A DNA stretch of 64,000 nucleotides from Bacteriovoracaceae bacterium (GTDB lineage: Bacteria; Bdellovibrionota; Bacteriovoracia; Bacteriovoracales; Bacteriovoracaceae). The DNA lies in contig CANEUH010000007.1 of NCBI GenBank assembly GCA_947441615.1, positions 62,001-126,000 on the forward strand, read 5' to 3'. The position numbers and the translations under genes were made by a program. The notes beneath the pieces are model-generated. The model saw only the letters and a program-made list of their open reading frames with translations, did not search any database and was not told where the DNA came from. Below are positions 8,798 through 19,800 of this stretch, one piece after another; the first letter of the stretch is position 1; every line of letters begins with the position of its first letter.

Positions 8798-10114
8798 ATG
8801 ATTCGCAACATCGCGTTGTTTCTTGCACTATTTGTGCCTTCACTAACGAACGCACAAGTAACAGCACAGTTTAATTTTAATGGTCAAAATGCTGAGATTC
8901 TAAAAACTGAAAAAAAGATCGCACTTTTAAAATCTGAAATCATCCAAGTTCCTTCAACTTGTTACAGGCAAGTTCCGGCAGGTCAGCGTGAAGTTTGCCG
9001 TAATGAAACTCGCTACCGACAAGAATGTTCTTGGATACCTTCTTCACAAAATTGTTGGAATGATAATGAACGAGTTTGTCGAAGTGTCCCAAGAACGAGA
9101 CAAGAGTGTTCACACGGTCCAAGCCAAACTGTCTGCACTGAGCGTCCGTCAAGAAGAGTTTGCACAGATAGACCAGTAGGTGAAGTTTGTAGAACAACTA
9201 GAGATGGTCGTCGCCACTGTGAAAGGCCTCAGCAAGGCCCAGGTCATTGTACAGAAGTCGGGGGAGGAAGAGTTTGCCAACAAGTTCCGGGCCCAAGATA
9301 TTGCCGTATGGTGACCTACCATGAAACCGAATGCACGAATGTTCCACGCTACCGCTGTGAAACAATCCCTGGAAGAAATCAGTGTAGAGATGTTCCATAC
9401 TCTGCTCCAGTTTGTAATATGGAAACTCAGTATGATTCACAAGCTTACTCTTGTATGAAATCAGAAACAGTTACGAGGACAATTTATAAAACTTTAATAC
9501 TGGAGTCAGAAGTTGAAGTGACAACGAATGGCTTAGTAGATGAGTTTTCTGCATTAATTAGCGCCTCTGAAAAAGACAATCAATACGCTAATTTTTCTCT
9601 TTCTGTCAGTCTTGTGAAAGAGCCTCAGGTTTATGTCGTTTTGAAAAATAAGGAACTCCAAATTGTTTCTCAATCAAATGAAGAAATTCACTTAAGAGCA
9701 AAAGTTAGTTTTGAAGTTTTAAATCAAAATCAGTTACCATCTTCACTACCTGCAAGTGTTTCTAAGGCAACTGCTTTTAAAGACTCCAAAATGTTAAAGA
9801 TTCTATTTGATGGGAATTTATCAAATCAAGGATCAATCAACCTTAAACTGACTCATAAGGCGTTTCTAACAGGAACTAAAACAATTGCTGATATGAGATT
9901 GGATTATCCGTCAGACAAGGTTTTTATCTCTCGGGATGACCAGAAGCTCAGTATGAATATAAATTTAAACGAGGGACTGAAAAGAGATATTAAGAGTCAC
10001 ATGAAGATGGATTTTTCAATTGAAGCGAAGAACTCACTTGAAGGGAAAATCTTAAACTCCGTAAAACCTCAAACGACAAAGCATTTTAATGGAGTATCAG
10101 TCGAGTTAAAATAA
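8798..10114 (+). CDS. Secreted protein with 18 regularly spaced cysteines
   Basis: A 438-residue exported protein with a signal peptide ending near TNAQ (residue 20). Residues 50-220 are a low-complexity Arg/Pro/Gln-rich region with 18 cysteines (55, 67, 77, 86, 94, 104, 113, 122, 131, 141, 151, 160, 169, 179, 187, 196, 206, 219), spaced 8-13 residues apart. Short units such as RRVCTDRP and GRVCQQVPGPRYC suggest an amplified 9-10-residue repeat. Residues 230-438 form a separate, beta-rich, cysteine-free domain. The start is supported by AAGGAG six bases upstream. A strong terminator follows. I know no named family; a disulfide-stapled surface or adhesive rod is an inference. Confidence 0.7.
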   Translation: MIRNIALFLALFVPSLTNAQVTAQFNFNGQNAEILKTEKKIALLKSEIIQVPSTCYRQVPAGQREVCRNETRYRQECSWIPSSQNCWNDNERVCRSVPRTRQECSHGPSQTVCTERPSRRVCTDRPVGEVCRTTRDGRRHCERPQQGPGHCTEVGGGRVCQQVPGPRYCRMVTYHETECTNVPRYRCETIPGRNQCRDVPYSAPVCNMETQYDSQAYSCMKSETVTRTIYKTLILESEVEVTTNGLVDEFSALISASEKDNQYANFSLSVSLVKEPQVYVVLKNKELQIVSQSNEEIHLRAKVSFEVLNQNQLPSSLPASVSKATAFKDSKMLKILFDGNLSNQGSINLKLTHKAFLTGTKTIADMRLDYPSDKVFISRDDQKLSMNINLNEGLKRDIKSHMKMDFSIEAKNSLEGKILNSVKPQTTKHFNGVSVELK

Positions 10115-10122
10115 TTCTCATT

Positions 10123-10154
10123 TACCGCATACCAAAAGGTATGCGGTACCTTTT
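10123..10154 (+). terminator. Rho-independent terminator
   Basis: A perfect 11-bp stem (TACCGCATACC at 10123-10133 with its complement at 10138-10148) closes an AAAA loop and is followed by CCTTTT. It ends the transcript of the cysteine-rich secreted protein. Confidence 0.85.
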
Positions 10155-10300
10155 GGCCCTGTGTTTTCAGTTGGTTGGAGAGGAAATGGTGTCAAAATGC
10201 TTCCAGTAAAAAATTCTACATGGTGCCAAAAAGCACTAATTACACGAGTTAAATCATTATGTTATTTCTTAATGATTCCAGTCTTTATGAGGAGGAAGGG

Positions 10301-10654
10301 ATGAAAAAGCTATTAGTGGCATCAATGCTTTTATTTATTCTATCAGCAATTCAAAACCAAGTTTTTGCTGGGTCCATAAACTGTAAATTTAAAGATAGAA
10401 CTGTCGCAGGAGTTGAATCGATTCAATTATCTGAAGACAATCTGATCATTAATAAAAATATGGAGATCCCTCTAGAGAAATCAAGAGTCATCTGTGGTCA
10501 CTTCGGGCGGCAAACGAGGTTTGATGGTGAGGCCCTGGGCTATCAGGTCATTCTAAAGTCTTGTACAACTGAAGCCACTCTTGAAGGTCATATTATTGAT
10601 TCATTGAATGATGTAGCAGCTGATTTAGTATGTGATCAGGATTCTCAGGAATAA
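10301..10654 (+). CDS. Exported hypothetical protein
   Basis: A 117-residue protein. The open frame begins at 10259, but the ATG at 10301 follows AGGAGGAAGGG and opens a clean signal peptide (MKKLLVASMLLFILSA, cleavage near VFAG), so this start is preferred. The mature domain of about 95 residues has four cysteines, probably two disulfides, and beta-strand character. No family recognised. It sits 59 bp upstream of the FHA gene and could share its transcript. Confidence 0.6.
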   Translation: MKKLLVASMLLFILSAIQNQVFAGSINCKFKDRTVAGVESIQLSEDNLIINKNMEIPLEKSRVICGHFGRQTRFDGEALGYQVILKSCTTEATLEGHIIDSLNDVAADLVCDQDSQE

Positions 10655-10713
10655 AACCGAGGGTTATTTAGATTCATCTGGTTTTAAGATTCTTAATCTC
10701 TTAACATAATCTT

Positions 10714-11835
10714 ATGTTGTTAAAACTTGAGATTGATTCAAAAAATTCTGTTGTCCATGAAACAGAAATGCACGAAATTTTTGTAGGGTCCGGAGATGGA
10801 AGCCATCTCATTATTAATGATGACTCAGTTTCAAAAAAACATCTAAGAATTCTTTTTCAAACTGGTCAATGGTTTGTGATTGATCAGGATAGTACCAACG
10901 GAACTTTTCTTAATGGTCAGAGACTCGTACCTTGGGTTAAATCAGAATTTAATCTTTTTGATACCGTAACTTTGGGCGCCCATGCTTCACTCGTCTATAT
11001 GGAAACCTCTGAGGATTACGACGTCCTACCAATTCCAGAGGCGACTCAGGGGAGTGACAATCCAGAACATGGGAAAACGAAAGTTATTTCGATTGAGGAT
11101 TTTAAAGCATCACAGCTTCGAGCAGAACAAAAAAGGCTTAAAGAACAACAGTATCAGAAAGCGAGAATTGCAAGAGAAAAAAAACTTGAATATGATCGGA
11201 TCGTAACGACTATTCTAGTATGTGTAACGATCCTAATTATTGGTCTCGTTTCAAATAAGATATATCAAACGAGAAAGAACAAATTAAAACGTGATACGAT
11301 TGCAAAAAAAATTAAAATAAAAAACGAAGCTGATCAGGAAATTGATGTTGAGATTTTGGGGTTTCGAATTTACCGAGGATCCTTACTCAAAAGAAATTTT
11401 CTTCTTAGTCTTAAACCCAAGCCTAAGTGTTCACAGGTAGAGACAGTTCCTTACTGCCAGAAAGATGGTCCACTTAAGGAAGTTCTAAGTCATGAGAAGG
11501 CCATTATTTTCTTTCTCGATGAGAAAGAATGGCTACAAAGAGCGAAGATTGTTATCGGTCAGGATAAAGTAGATAATAAGGTAATAAAGAAATTTGCCAT
11601 ATTGCAGGTCCTAGACCGACATTTTAGAGAATTTCAAGATTTAGAGGAAAAAGATATATACCTTACTTTTTTTTCAGTTAATGAACAGGGGATCATTTCC
11701 CTGGGATTTGTTGGTGCACTGAAGGGATCAAATCTAACTTATATTTTTAATGGATTCAAAGAGGCATCAGTCGTTGGAAAAGAGGGGTCTGAAAAGGCCA
11801 CAACTTCTATGAGTCCTTATTTCACAACGTACTAA
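10714..11835 (+). CDS. FHA-domain membrane protein
   Basis: A 373-residue protein with an N-terminal forkhead-associated domain (residues 1-95) that should bind phosphothreonine peptides. Diagnostic features are VGSGDGSHLII, the SVSKKHLRI phosphopeptide-binding loop (Ser40, His43) and STNGTFLNG at 60-68. A charged coiled coil (129-160) leads to one transmembrane helix (163-181). The C-terminal 190 residues on the other side of the membrane are unrecognised and contain a CSQVETVPYC cysteine pair, suggesting a periplasmic disulfide. The architecture suggests coupling of cytoplasmic Ser/Thr phosphorylation to an envelope process. No kinase or phosphatase lies nearby. Confidence 0.85.
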   Translation: MLLKLEIDSKNSVVHETEMHEIFVGSGDGSHLIINDDSVSKKHLRILFQTGQWFVIDQDSTNGTFLNGQRLVPWVKSEFNLFDTVTLGAHASLVYMETSEDYDVLPIPEATQGSDNPEHGKTKVISIEDFKASQLRAEQKRLKEQQYQKARIAREKKLEYDRIVTTILVCVTILIIGLVSNKIYQTRKNKLKRDTIAKKIKIKNEADQEIDVEILGFRIYRGSLLKRNFLLSLKPKPKCSQVETVPYCQKDGPLKEVLSHEKAIIFFLDEKEWLQRAKIVIGQDKVDNKVIKKFAILQVLDRHFREFQDLEEKDIYLTFFSVNEQGIISLGFVGALKGSNLTYIFNGFKEASVVGKEGSEKATTSMSPYFTTY

Positions 11836-11861
11836 AAAAAAGGGCCCTCAATGGGGCCCCT
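11833..11861 (-). terminator. Terminator of the sdhCAB operon
   Basis: On the minus strand a GC-rich stem (GGGCCC paired with GGGCCC around a short ATTGA loop) is followed by eight T residues. This is a classic intrinsic terminator immediately downstream of sdhB. The plus-strand FHA gene ends just before it and may use the same hairpin. Confidence 0.85.
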
Positions 11862-11864
11862 CAT

Positions 11865-12656
11865 TTAACCTGCGCCTTCTGAGCGCTTTTTCTCATGATA
11901 TGTAAATGCTGCTTTTAGATACTCTCTATTCATTCGGGCAATATGCTCAATTGAAATGCCTTTTGGGCAAGTCGCTTCACATTCAGCGTGATTCGTACAA
12001 TTCCCAAAACCCAAAGTATCATGGGTGTGAACCATATTTAGAGCACGCTTAGGGGATTCTACAGCTCCTTGCGGAAGAAGTGCTAGTTGAGAGACTTTGG
12101 CACCCATGAAAAGCATTCCTGAACCATTTGGACATGAAGCTACACAAGCTCCACAACCGATACAAGCAGCAGCATCCATCGCCTCATCAGCGATTGGTTT
12201 TGGAATAAGAATAGCGTTTGCGTCCGGAGCATTACCAGTGTTGGCCGTGACATAACCACCAGCTTGCATGACTTTATCAATGGCAGATCGATCGACAGCT
12301 AAATCCTTAACGATAGGAAAAGCTGATGCACGGAAAGGTTCAATGACAATAGTGTCACCATCTTTATAAAGCCTCATGTGAACCTGACAAGTCGTCGTGT
12401 TCTTGTAACCACCATGGGCCTTTCCATCAATCATCATGGAACACATCCCACAAATGCCTTCTCGGCAGTCATGGTCAAAGGCGATAGGTTCTTCACCTTT
12501 CATCACAAGTTGATTATTTAATACATCAATCATTTCAAGAAAAGACATGTCTGGAGAGACATTCTCAACTCTGTAATCAACAAGTTTACCTTCAGAACTA
12601 TTATTCTTCTGACGCCAGATTTTTAAATTCAACGTCATGTTTTGTGTCGATGCCAT
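11865..12656 (-). CDS. sdhB: Succinate dehydrogenase/fumarate reductase iron-sulfur subunit
   Basis: A 263-residue electron-transfer subunit linking the flavoprotein to the quinone site. The N-terminal ferredoxin domain has the 2Fe-2S ligands in [10 protein letters not shown]. The C-terminal domain has a [12 protein letters not shown] motif and a second cysteine cluster at [13 protein letters not shown] for the 4Fe-4S and 3Fe-4S centres. It is the last gene of sdhCAB, 14 bp after sdhA, and is followed by a strong terminator. The set matches the B-type complex II arrangement. Confidence 0.93.
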   Translation of the reverse strand: MASTQNMTLNLKIWRQKNNSSEGKLVDYRVENVSPDMSFLEMIDVLNNQLVMKGEEPIAFDHDCREGICGMCSMMIDGKAHGGYKNTTTCQVHMRLYKDGDTIVIEPFRASAFPIVKDLAVDRSAIDKVMQAGGYVTANTGNAPDANAILIPKPIADEAMDAAACIGCGACVASCPNGSGMLFMGAKVSQLALLPQGAVESPKRALNMVHTHDTLGFGNCTNHAECEATCPKGISIEHIARMNREYLKAAFTYHEKKRSEGAG

Positions 12657-12670
12657 ACGCTTCTCTCCAA

Positions 12671-14590
12671 TTATTTATACGAACGAGTCGCAAGTTTTAC
12701 ATTCTCAAACACAAGCTCTTCTTTGTGGCGCACTGGACTTGAGTTCGCCCCAGTATATTCCCAAACAGCTGCGTGAGTGAAATGTTCGTCGTCTCTTCTC
12801 GCTTCATTGTCTGGTGTTTGATATTCTTCACGGAAGTGTCCGCCGCAAGATTCATTTCTCTCAAGAGCATCAAGCGCCATGAGCTCACCAAGTTCAAGGA
12901 AGTCAGCAACGCGAGCTGCCGTGTGAAGTTCGATATTAAAGTTACTTGTATCCCCTGGAACATTCACATCGCTCCAGAATTCTTCTTTGAGCTTTCTGAT
13001 TCCATCGATGGCCTTTTTAAGTCCGGCTTCATTACGGCTCATTCCAACGTAGTCCCACATATAGTGACCAAGGGCCTTGTGGAAATCTGTCGCAGTTCTT
13101 TTGCCTTTAATGCCTAGAAGTTTTGACGTTTGAAGCTTGACTGCTTCTTCAGCATCTTTAAATGCCTTATCTTCAGTCGTCACTTTTTCCATAGGATTTG
13201 AAGCAAGATAGTTACCGATCGTGTAAGGAGCAACAAAATATCCGTCTGCGAGGCCTTGCATGAGGGCCGAAGCACCAAGGCGGTTTGCACCGTGGTCAGA
13301 GAAATTTGCTTCTCCTAATACATGTAAACCTGGAATCGTGGATTGAAGGTTATAATCCACCCACAATCCACCCATGGTGTAGTGAACAGCAGGGTAGATC
13401 ATCATGGGAGTTTCGTAAGGATTATCTGCTGTAATTCTTTCGTACATTTCAAACAGGTTACCGTAGCGGCCAGCAATAGCTTCTTTTCCATCGCGCTTAA
13501 TGGCATCGCGGAAATCGAGATAAACTGCTTGTCTTGTTGGACCAACTCCCAAGCCTTCATCACAACGGAATTTTGCCTGACGTGAAGAGACATCTCTCGG
13601 AGCGAGGTTACCAAATGAAGGATAAATTCTTTCGAGGTAGTAGTCTCTTTCGTCTTCAGGTATATCAGCAGGTTTTCTTGTTTCGTCTTTTTTCTTTGGA
13701 ACCCAAACACGTCCATCATTTCGAAGTGATTCAGACATAAGGGTCAACTTTGATTGATAATCTCCGTGGACAGGAATACAAGTTGGATGGATTTGAGTGA
13801 AACAAGGGTTCGCGAATCCTGCTCCACGCTTATAACATCTCCAAGCTGCTGAGGCATTTGATGCCTTGGCATTGGTTGAAAGATAGAAAACGTTACCGTA
13901 TCCACCAGTGCAAAGAAGAACAGCATCCGCTGCATATCTTTCTAGTTCTCCAGTAATGAGATTTCTCACGATAATCCCACGGGCCTTACCGTTAACGACC
14001 ACGAGATCCATCATCTCACGGCGAGAGAATTGCTTAATCTTTCCCTTGGCAACCATTTTCATCATTCCAGAATAGGCACCAAGAAGAAGCTGTTGTCCCG
14101 TTTGTCCGCGAGCATAGAAAGTCCGCGAGACTTGAGCTCCACCAAAAGAGCGGTTATCAAGATATCCACCGTACTCGCGAGCAAATGGAACGCCTTGAGA
14201 GACCATTTGATCGATAATATTGTTTGATACTTGCGCTAAACGATAAACGTTGGCTTCACGAGCTCTATAGTCTCCACCTTTGATGGTGTCATAGAAAAGG
14301 TTTTTTACTGAGTCTCCATCATTGGGATAGTTCTTGGCAGCGTTGATACCACCTTGAGCAGCAATTGAGTGAGCTCGTCTCGGAGTATCCTGAATGCAAA
14401 AAGAAAGAACATTGTAACCAAGTTCAGCAAGTGTGGCCGCCGCTGAACCACCCGCAAGACCTGTACCAACAACGATAACAGTATACTTACGTTTGTTCGC
14501 TGGGTTCACACGCTTCATTTCAAACTTATGCTTGTCCCATTTTTCTGAAAGTGGGCCAGCCGGTATTTTAGGATCAAGATTAAAACTCAT
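12671..14590 (-). CDS. sdhA: Succinate dehydrogenase/fumarate reductase flavoprotein subunit
   Basis: A 639-residue catalytic subunit oxidising succinate to fumarate. Features include the dinucleotide-binding [19 protein letters not shown] (about 40-58), the [13 protein letters not shown] segment carrying the histidine that covalently binds FAD, the HPTCIP region, [10 protein letters not shown] and a C-terminal [16 protein letters not shown] helix. The length suits the B-type (Bacillus/epsilon/delta-proteobacterial) subgroup. One base separates it from sdhC, so the two are tightly coupled. Confidence 0.95.
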   Translation of the reverse strand: MSFNLDPKIPAGPLSEKWDKHKFEMKRVNPANKRKYTVIVVGTGLAGGSAAATLAELGYNVLSFCIQDTPRRAHSIAAQGGINAAKNYPNDGDSVKNLFYDTIKGGDYRAREANVYRLAQVSNNIIDQMVSQGVPFAREYGGYLDNRSFGGAQVSRTFYARGQTGQQLLLGAYSGMMKMVAKGKIKQFSRREMMDLVVVNGKARGIIVRNLITGELERYAADAVLLCTGGYGNVFYLSTNAKASNASAAWRCYKRGAGFANPCFTQIHPTCIPVHGDYQSKLTLMSESLRNDGRVWVPKKKDETRKPADIPEDERDYYLERIYPSFGNLAPRDVSSRQAKFRCDEGLGVGPTRQAVYLDFRDAIKRDGKEAIAGRYGNLFEMYERITADNPYETPMMIYPAVHYTMGGLWVDYNLQSTIPGLHVLGEANFSDHGANRLGASALMQGLADGYFVAPYTIGNYLASNPMEKVTTEDKAFKDAEEAVKLQTSKLLGIKGKRTATDFHKALGHYMWDYVGMSRNEAGLKKAIDGIRKLKEEFWSDVNVPGDTSNFNIELHTAARVADFLELGELMALDALERNESCGGHFREEYQTPDNEARRDDEHFTHAAVWEYTGANSSPVRHKEELVFENVKLATRSYK

Positions 14591-14591
14591 A

Positions 14592-15266
14592 TTATACTCC
14601 CTTCATGTAGGCCCAAACTGAAATGAAAGCAAAGCCTCCACCAACTAAAATGCCATACAGGTAGCTTAAATATTTTACTGATTTGTAATACTTTGGATGA
14701 TTAAGACCTAACGATTGAAAAGCTGATGCAAATCCATGTGAGGTATGAAGAGCAGCGGCTATCATCGCTACAACATACCAAGTAACATTGAGAGGACTTC
14801 TAAAATATTCCATCGTCGTGCGATAGAGGTCTCTCATTTGAATCCCATCAACAGTTGTTGGGTAGTAACTTCCAAACTTGAGATTCTTCAAATGGAGAAT
14901 GATGAATACTAAAAGGACTAGACCTGTATACGGCATTGAAGCAGACATGATTGTGACTCCACGGCCAGTCCATTTCTTTACCTGATATTTTCCGGCTGAC
15001 TTTTTATTTTCAAGATTAAGTCTGATCGCCAAATAGAGATGAAGGAGAAATATACCAGTAAGCCCAGCTTCAATAACATAAAGTAAGGCGCCGAGGCTCA
15101 CTAGTTTATGGGCATAAAGATTGAAGGCATCTGGACCTACCAAAAGTAAAAAGTTTCCTGAAACATGACCCACTAGAAACCCACAAAGGAGTAATCCGGT
15201 GATGGCCACGAGGTGCTTTCTACCAATGGAAGATCGGCAGTAATGATTAACAGCATTTGTTACCAT
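14592..15266 (-). CDS. sdhC: Succinate dehydrogenase cytochrome b subunit (b558 type)
   Basis: A 224-residue membrane anchor with five predicted transmembrane helices and conserved-looking histidines in the membrane segments ([21 protein letters not shown] and LHTSHGF), as expected for a diheme, single-subunit complex II anchor. It replaces the SdhC/SdhD pair of the E. coli type. It is the promoter-proximal gene of sdhCAB. A 154-bp gap separates it from the photolyase gene and holds a CCCTGAC/GTCAGGG hairpin (15342-15357) of unknown role. Confidence 0.9.
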   Translation of the reverse strand: MVTNAVNHYCRSSIGRKHLVAITGLLLCGFLVGHVSGNFLLLVGPDAFNLYAHKLVSLGALLYVIEAGLTGIFLLHLYLAIRLNLENKKSAGKYQVKKWTGRGVTIMSASMPYTGLVLLVFIILHLKNLKFGSYYPTTVDGIQMRDLYRTTMEYFRSPLNVTWYVVAMIAAALHTSHGFASAFQSLGLNHPKYYKSVKYLSYLYGILVGGGFAFISVWAYMKGV

Positions 15267-15420
15267 ACAAAAACGAGCTCCCTTTAAGTAAAAGAAAAAT
15301 GATTTATGTGTAGAGAATTACTTTATAAATGTACCAGAATTCCCTGACTTGTCAGGGGAGAAATCGTTTTTTTCTAAGTGTTATATCCATGACAAAATTG
15401 GAAAATTATTAGGCAATGGG

Positions 15421-16815
15421 TCAAAGCTCCTGAGGGGCTGCCTTAACCACTGAATATAGGTCCAGGCATCTTTTTCGGTTGAGCTCATAACTCACAATAG
15501 GTCTTGGGTAATTTGAGGACAGGAGGGGGTCTGGTTTATGAATTTCCTTTGCGTTCAAATGGGCCAATTCAGGAACCCACTTACGAATAAACTCACCCTT
15601 AGAGTCAAACTTTTCACTCTGCGAATAAGGATTAAATATACGAAAATAGGGTTGAGCGTCACAACCCGAACTTGAAGACCACTGCCAACCGCCATTATTG
15701 GCCGCGAGATCAAAGTCCAATAATTTTTCAGCAAAATAGGCTTCCCCTTTACGCCAATCAACGAGAAGTGTTTTGCATAAAAATGAAGCAACAACCATCC
15801 TGAGCCTATTATGCATCATTCCGGTTTCATTCAAACATCGCATGGCCGCATCCACAATGGGGAAGCCAGTTTGTCCTTCACACCAAGCTTGAAATTCGAC
15901 TTGGCTTCCGGGAAACTTAATTTGGTCGTAATCCCTTTTGAAGGATCCTTCTACAATGTGAGGGAAAGTATCCAAGATCATTTGATAAAAATCTCTCCAG
16001 ATAATTTCAGAAATCCAGACTTTGGCACCTTGAGAATTTTGTGAAAACCCCTCTCGAAGCAAATCTCTAACAGAAACATTTCCGTGCCTAATATAAGTAG
16101 AAAGATCTGATGTCCCAGACTTTGCGGGAAAATTTCTGGCCTCGTCGTAATCAACCATTTTAGGACTAAAATTTTTTAGCCTTTTTAGTGCAGCCTTTGT
16201 TCCACCGGGAAGAAGAGAGGGAGAGTCTTTAAAACCTAATTCTTTGTACCAATCAAATTCCAGGATGTTTTTATCATTCGAAAATTGACGCAAATTTTTA
16301 AGATGACAGTCAAATTCTGGTATCATTTTTCCCGAATTTTCAAACGTCTCCAACCACTTATTCTTATATGGAGTAAAAACTTTATAAATACCACCTTGAT
16401 TGGTTAGAACCTCATGCTTTTCATAAAAAACAGAATCCTTAAATAGTTCAAAGTTAATTCCCAAAGAGGTTAACTTTTTACCTACTTTCGAATCTCGATC
16501 TTTAGCATAGGGTTCATAATCCCTGTTGCAAAAAACATTTTTAACTTGAAGATCTTTCGCGAGATTTGGAATGATCTCTGCAGGGTCACCGTAACGGATA
16601 ATGATTGAAGATCCTTTTTTTTGAAGGGTCTCTTCTATTTCTTTTAGGGAATCAATAATAAAGGTTAAGCGTTTGTCACTTTTATCTTTTAATTTTTCCA
16701 GAATGTATGAGTCAAAAATAAAAACTAATGTGGTTTCACCTAAGGACAAGGCTTTTGAGAGTGCTGAGTGATCGTGTAATCGTAAATCTCTTCTTAACCA
16801 ACATAAATTTTTCAT
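15421..16815 (-). CDS. phrB: Deoxyribodipyrimidine photolyase
   Basis: A 464-residue FAD enzyme that splits cyclobutane pyrimidine dimers in blue light. The N-terminal antenna-binding domain starts KNLCWLRRDLRLHDH. The C-terminal FAD domain shows SDLSTYIRHGNVSVRDLL, EIIWRDFYQMIL, FPIVDAAMRCLNETGMMHNR, and the GGWQWSSSSGCDAQPYFRIF region with the electron-transfer tryptophans. It is class I by these motifs. The frame extends six bases to a TTG, but the ATG at 16815 is the natural start. It is monocistronic. Confidence 0.93.
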   Translation of the reverse strand: MKNLCWLRRDLRLHDHSALSKALSLGETTLVFIFDSYILEKLKDKSDKRLTFIIDSLKEIEETLQKKGSSIIIRYGDPAEIIPNLAKDLQVKNVFCNRDYEPYAKDRDSKVGKKLTSLGINFELFKDSVFYEKHEVLTNQGGIYKVFTPYKNKWLETFENSGKMIPEFDCHLKNLRQFSNDKNILEFDWYKELGFKDSPSLLPGGTKAALKRLKNFSPKMVDYDEARNFPAKSGTSDLSTYIRHGNVSVRDLLREGFSQNSQGAKVWISEIIWRDFYQMILDTFPHIVEGSFKRDYDQIKFPGSQVEFQAWCEGQTGFPIVDAAMRCLNETGMMHNRLRMVVASFLCKTLLVDWRKGEAYFAEKLLDFDLAANNGGWQWSSSSGCDAQPYFRIFNPYSQSEKFDSKGEFIRKWVPELAHLNAKEIHKPDPLLSSNYPRPIVSYELNRKRCLDLYSVVKAAPQEL

Positions 16816-16836
16816 AAACAAATATTCTCAAAAAGA

Positions 16837-16858
16837 AGGGCCCTGTAAAAGGGCCCAA
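16837..16858 (-). terminator. Terminator downstream of the Fic/ART gene
   Basis: On the minus strand, GGGCCC - TTTTACA - GGGCCC is followed by TTCTTTTT. It lies just after the stop of the 1469-residue Fic/ART gene and before the photolyase start. Confidence 0.8.
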
Positions 16859-16882
16859 ATGATTTTGTCTGAGTTTTGTATG

Positions 16883-19800
16883 CTATTTAAGGATAATACT
16901 TTTTACTATTTGTTCAGGTGCAGGAATCGCGTCAGGATCAATATCACCTTTTATCACAAATATTTCTTTTGGATTATTTTTATTTCTTAAATAACTAAGT
17001 GTGACTCCACCTTCAGCATTAATAGTTTGGATAATGGTGATGGCATCTGGGTCACTGGCGCCTATGCCCATGACTTCTTGTTGGCGACCATATTTATACG
17101 AAAACTCTCCACGCATTTGTTTGAGCCTTCCAAGGTCCACATCCTTATTTGCTCTTCGCGCCCCAACAAGAATTCTTGATTTTAACATCGCTTGAAGTTC
17201 AGGTGCTTTATGAGCACCATATTCTCCAACAACCATGGCACCCATGGCGAAGGCCTTACCAACATCTCTATTCTTTGAAGTTGAATACCCATAACTGATG
17301 CCGTACATAGGTCCAGTTTCAGAATGGTCTCTCGCCATCTGAACGAGTCCATCTCCAAAAACATCACTATTGTATTTATCAAAATCTGCTAAAGCAGCTT
17401 TACGAATATCCTCAGGGGAGGCGATACCGCTGACTTTACCTAGTACTGCATTTGAAGCGTTGTGTGTTGTTAATTGTTTAAACATTTCAAGAATATCATC
17501 TTCCGTTTTCACTTCATGTTTTGAAGCAAGCCCTCGCCAGGTGATGTCCTCTGAGTACCAAGTCTTCATTTTGAAATCAAAAAGATCCTTGTTGTTAAAA
17601 CTTGGTTTGCCGTAAAGAATTTTAAAGTCATCATCAATGATTCCCAGTTGAACTCTCTCAACTCCATTTTTGGCGTGATTGTAGTAAATATTATTTTTTT
17701 TATGTATTTCTTCAATTCTGGTATTTAGTTTTTTCCAAGCAAGGCTTGGGTTCTTTTTTATTTCCATGACCAGCGATGGATTGGCGAGCATTTCGCGTTT
17801 CAATACTTCACGGTAAAATCTTGGATCTATGTACTCAACACCCTCCATCTCACTAAATTTTTTACCATCCTTAAGACCCATCTTAACTCCTGGTCTTGTA
17901 TAGGGAGTCACAAGTTCCAGTGAGTTTTCAATTGGAAGACCGAATTTTAAGCGTTCTGTCAGGTCATCAATCATGGCATCACTTGCTAGGATGCCTTCTT
18001 TAATAATTTTTTTCCAGTCATCTAGGCTTCTATAGATATCAGCATTCGGATCTAGAATTCTTGGAGGAGGGAAACCTTCTTTCATGAGTGCGTAAGAAAG
18101 AAGCTCCCTTGTACTTCGTCCATTTCCATTGGCAACAGGATGTATGGAAACGAGATCTCTTTGGAGTTTTGAAAGTAGGTTAACATATTGATCTAGTTTT
18201 TCCGGTGAATTAATCTCTCCAATAAGAGTTCTCTCCCTCGTAAACCAATCCATTAGATCATCAACCATCGCATCGACGAGACGCTTGGTGAGTTTGTATT
18301 GATTGGCGACGAGTTGGGATTGCTTGGTGGATAGATCCCAGATTTCATTGTCTAATTTGATGCCTTCTGGAGCTTTTTTTGCTTCGGCACTAAGAGCGTC
18401 CCATTGGGCACGTTTTTGCTTTAAAATATGTGGTAATTCTTGAAATTCTTCAATCTCTTTTACAAGAGTTGCATGTCTTTTACGTATAAGATCTAGCCCT
18501 GGTTTTCTTATATCCTCGACATTTGGGTACCTTATTTGTCCATAGAATTTTCCATCATTAGTCATCCCATGCTCAACCCAAGTAAGATATGGATTGGCGT
18601 CGATTTCTCTTTTGATCAAGATGTCGATTGGTTGATTTCTAGAAACATTACCAAACCAATGTCCATCACGAATTTTTCCCATCTCGCCAGATCCAACACC
18701 CTCGATTCCACCTTTCATCATCTTTTTATGGATTTCAAGGAGAGTTTCTTTATTTAAGTCTGGCTTTGAAGCGAGAAGATACGCCCTGGTTTCCTTAAAA
18801 TTATCGAAAGCTTCTCTTTCATATGTTTCAGGAAGCGTTGCTTTCGATAATTTTCTATTTCCAATGAGTATGTGATCGAGTTCATCAATCTGATCACTAT
18901 AATCAATAAAATAGAGGGACTCTAAGTTATCAAGTGTAACTTCAGCTGCCTCGCTCGATTTACTTCCAAATAATCCTCTGATGTTACCAATGATTCCTTT
19001 TTGCTCAGCTGGAGTTTTGGATTTTATGAGTGCAATTAATTCTTGTTTTTTACTTAAAAAATGACCATCAATAATATCTTCAGGATATCCATGAAAGATA
19101 GTGTCCCCTGGTTGTACAAGTTTACGGACAGGAGGTCTACCAGCAAGACCTGAGCGAAGAAGTAGATCCGCTTCTTGTTTAGTAAAGCCTCCCTCAATTA
19201 GAATGCGATACTTTTCTCTTAATTCTGAGAATGTATATTCAAAAACACCATTATCTGGTCCAGTTAAGTGGGCATCTTGGAGTGCCTTCGCTAGTTTTGC
19301 TTCTTCCGCTGGATTTTTTGGCGTTCTCTTAATTATGATCAATGCTTCTTTAAATCGCGATTCATCCTTTAGTTTAGAGTTATCGATGATTTGTTTATAA
19401 GTAGGTGACTTATCTCCAACCACTCGAACTCGGGCCTCACCTTGAATGATGTGAGAATTGTATCTTTTGAAAAGCTCTTCTTTAATAGGCCCATCGGCCA
19501 TATTTTCTATTCCAATATATAATTCTTTTTCTGCCGCAAGAATTTGTTCAGGAGATAACTTTTTGGCAAGATCACCATATTGCAGTTCTGGGTAGAGGTG
19601 CTTAATCAGCTCACTAAATTCAATCTCACCATCTTCTAGAACTTTCTTTAATAGTTCATTTCTTCTTGACCCAACTTTGGCCAGTAGTTCTTCCTCAAGA
19701 GCAACTAATGAACTTGTTTTAGACGGTTTGATTTTAGCTTCTTCAATTTTCGCAAGAAGTGTTTCCAGAGTGGATTCATGTTTAGCTAAGACGATAGAAA

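Noticed and set aside
12697-14227. Several open frames of 60-114 codons on both strands inside sdhA
   Set aside because: sdhA is beyond doubt in its own frame; the others are frame shadows.
15342-15357. CCCTGAC/GTCAGGG hairpin followed on the plus strand by a T-run
   Set aside because: No plus-strand gene ends here, and on the minus strand no T-run follows, so it is not called as a terminator.
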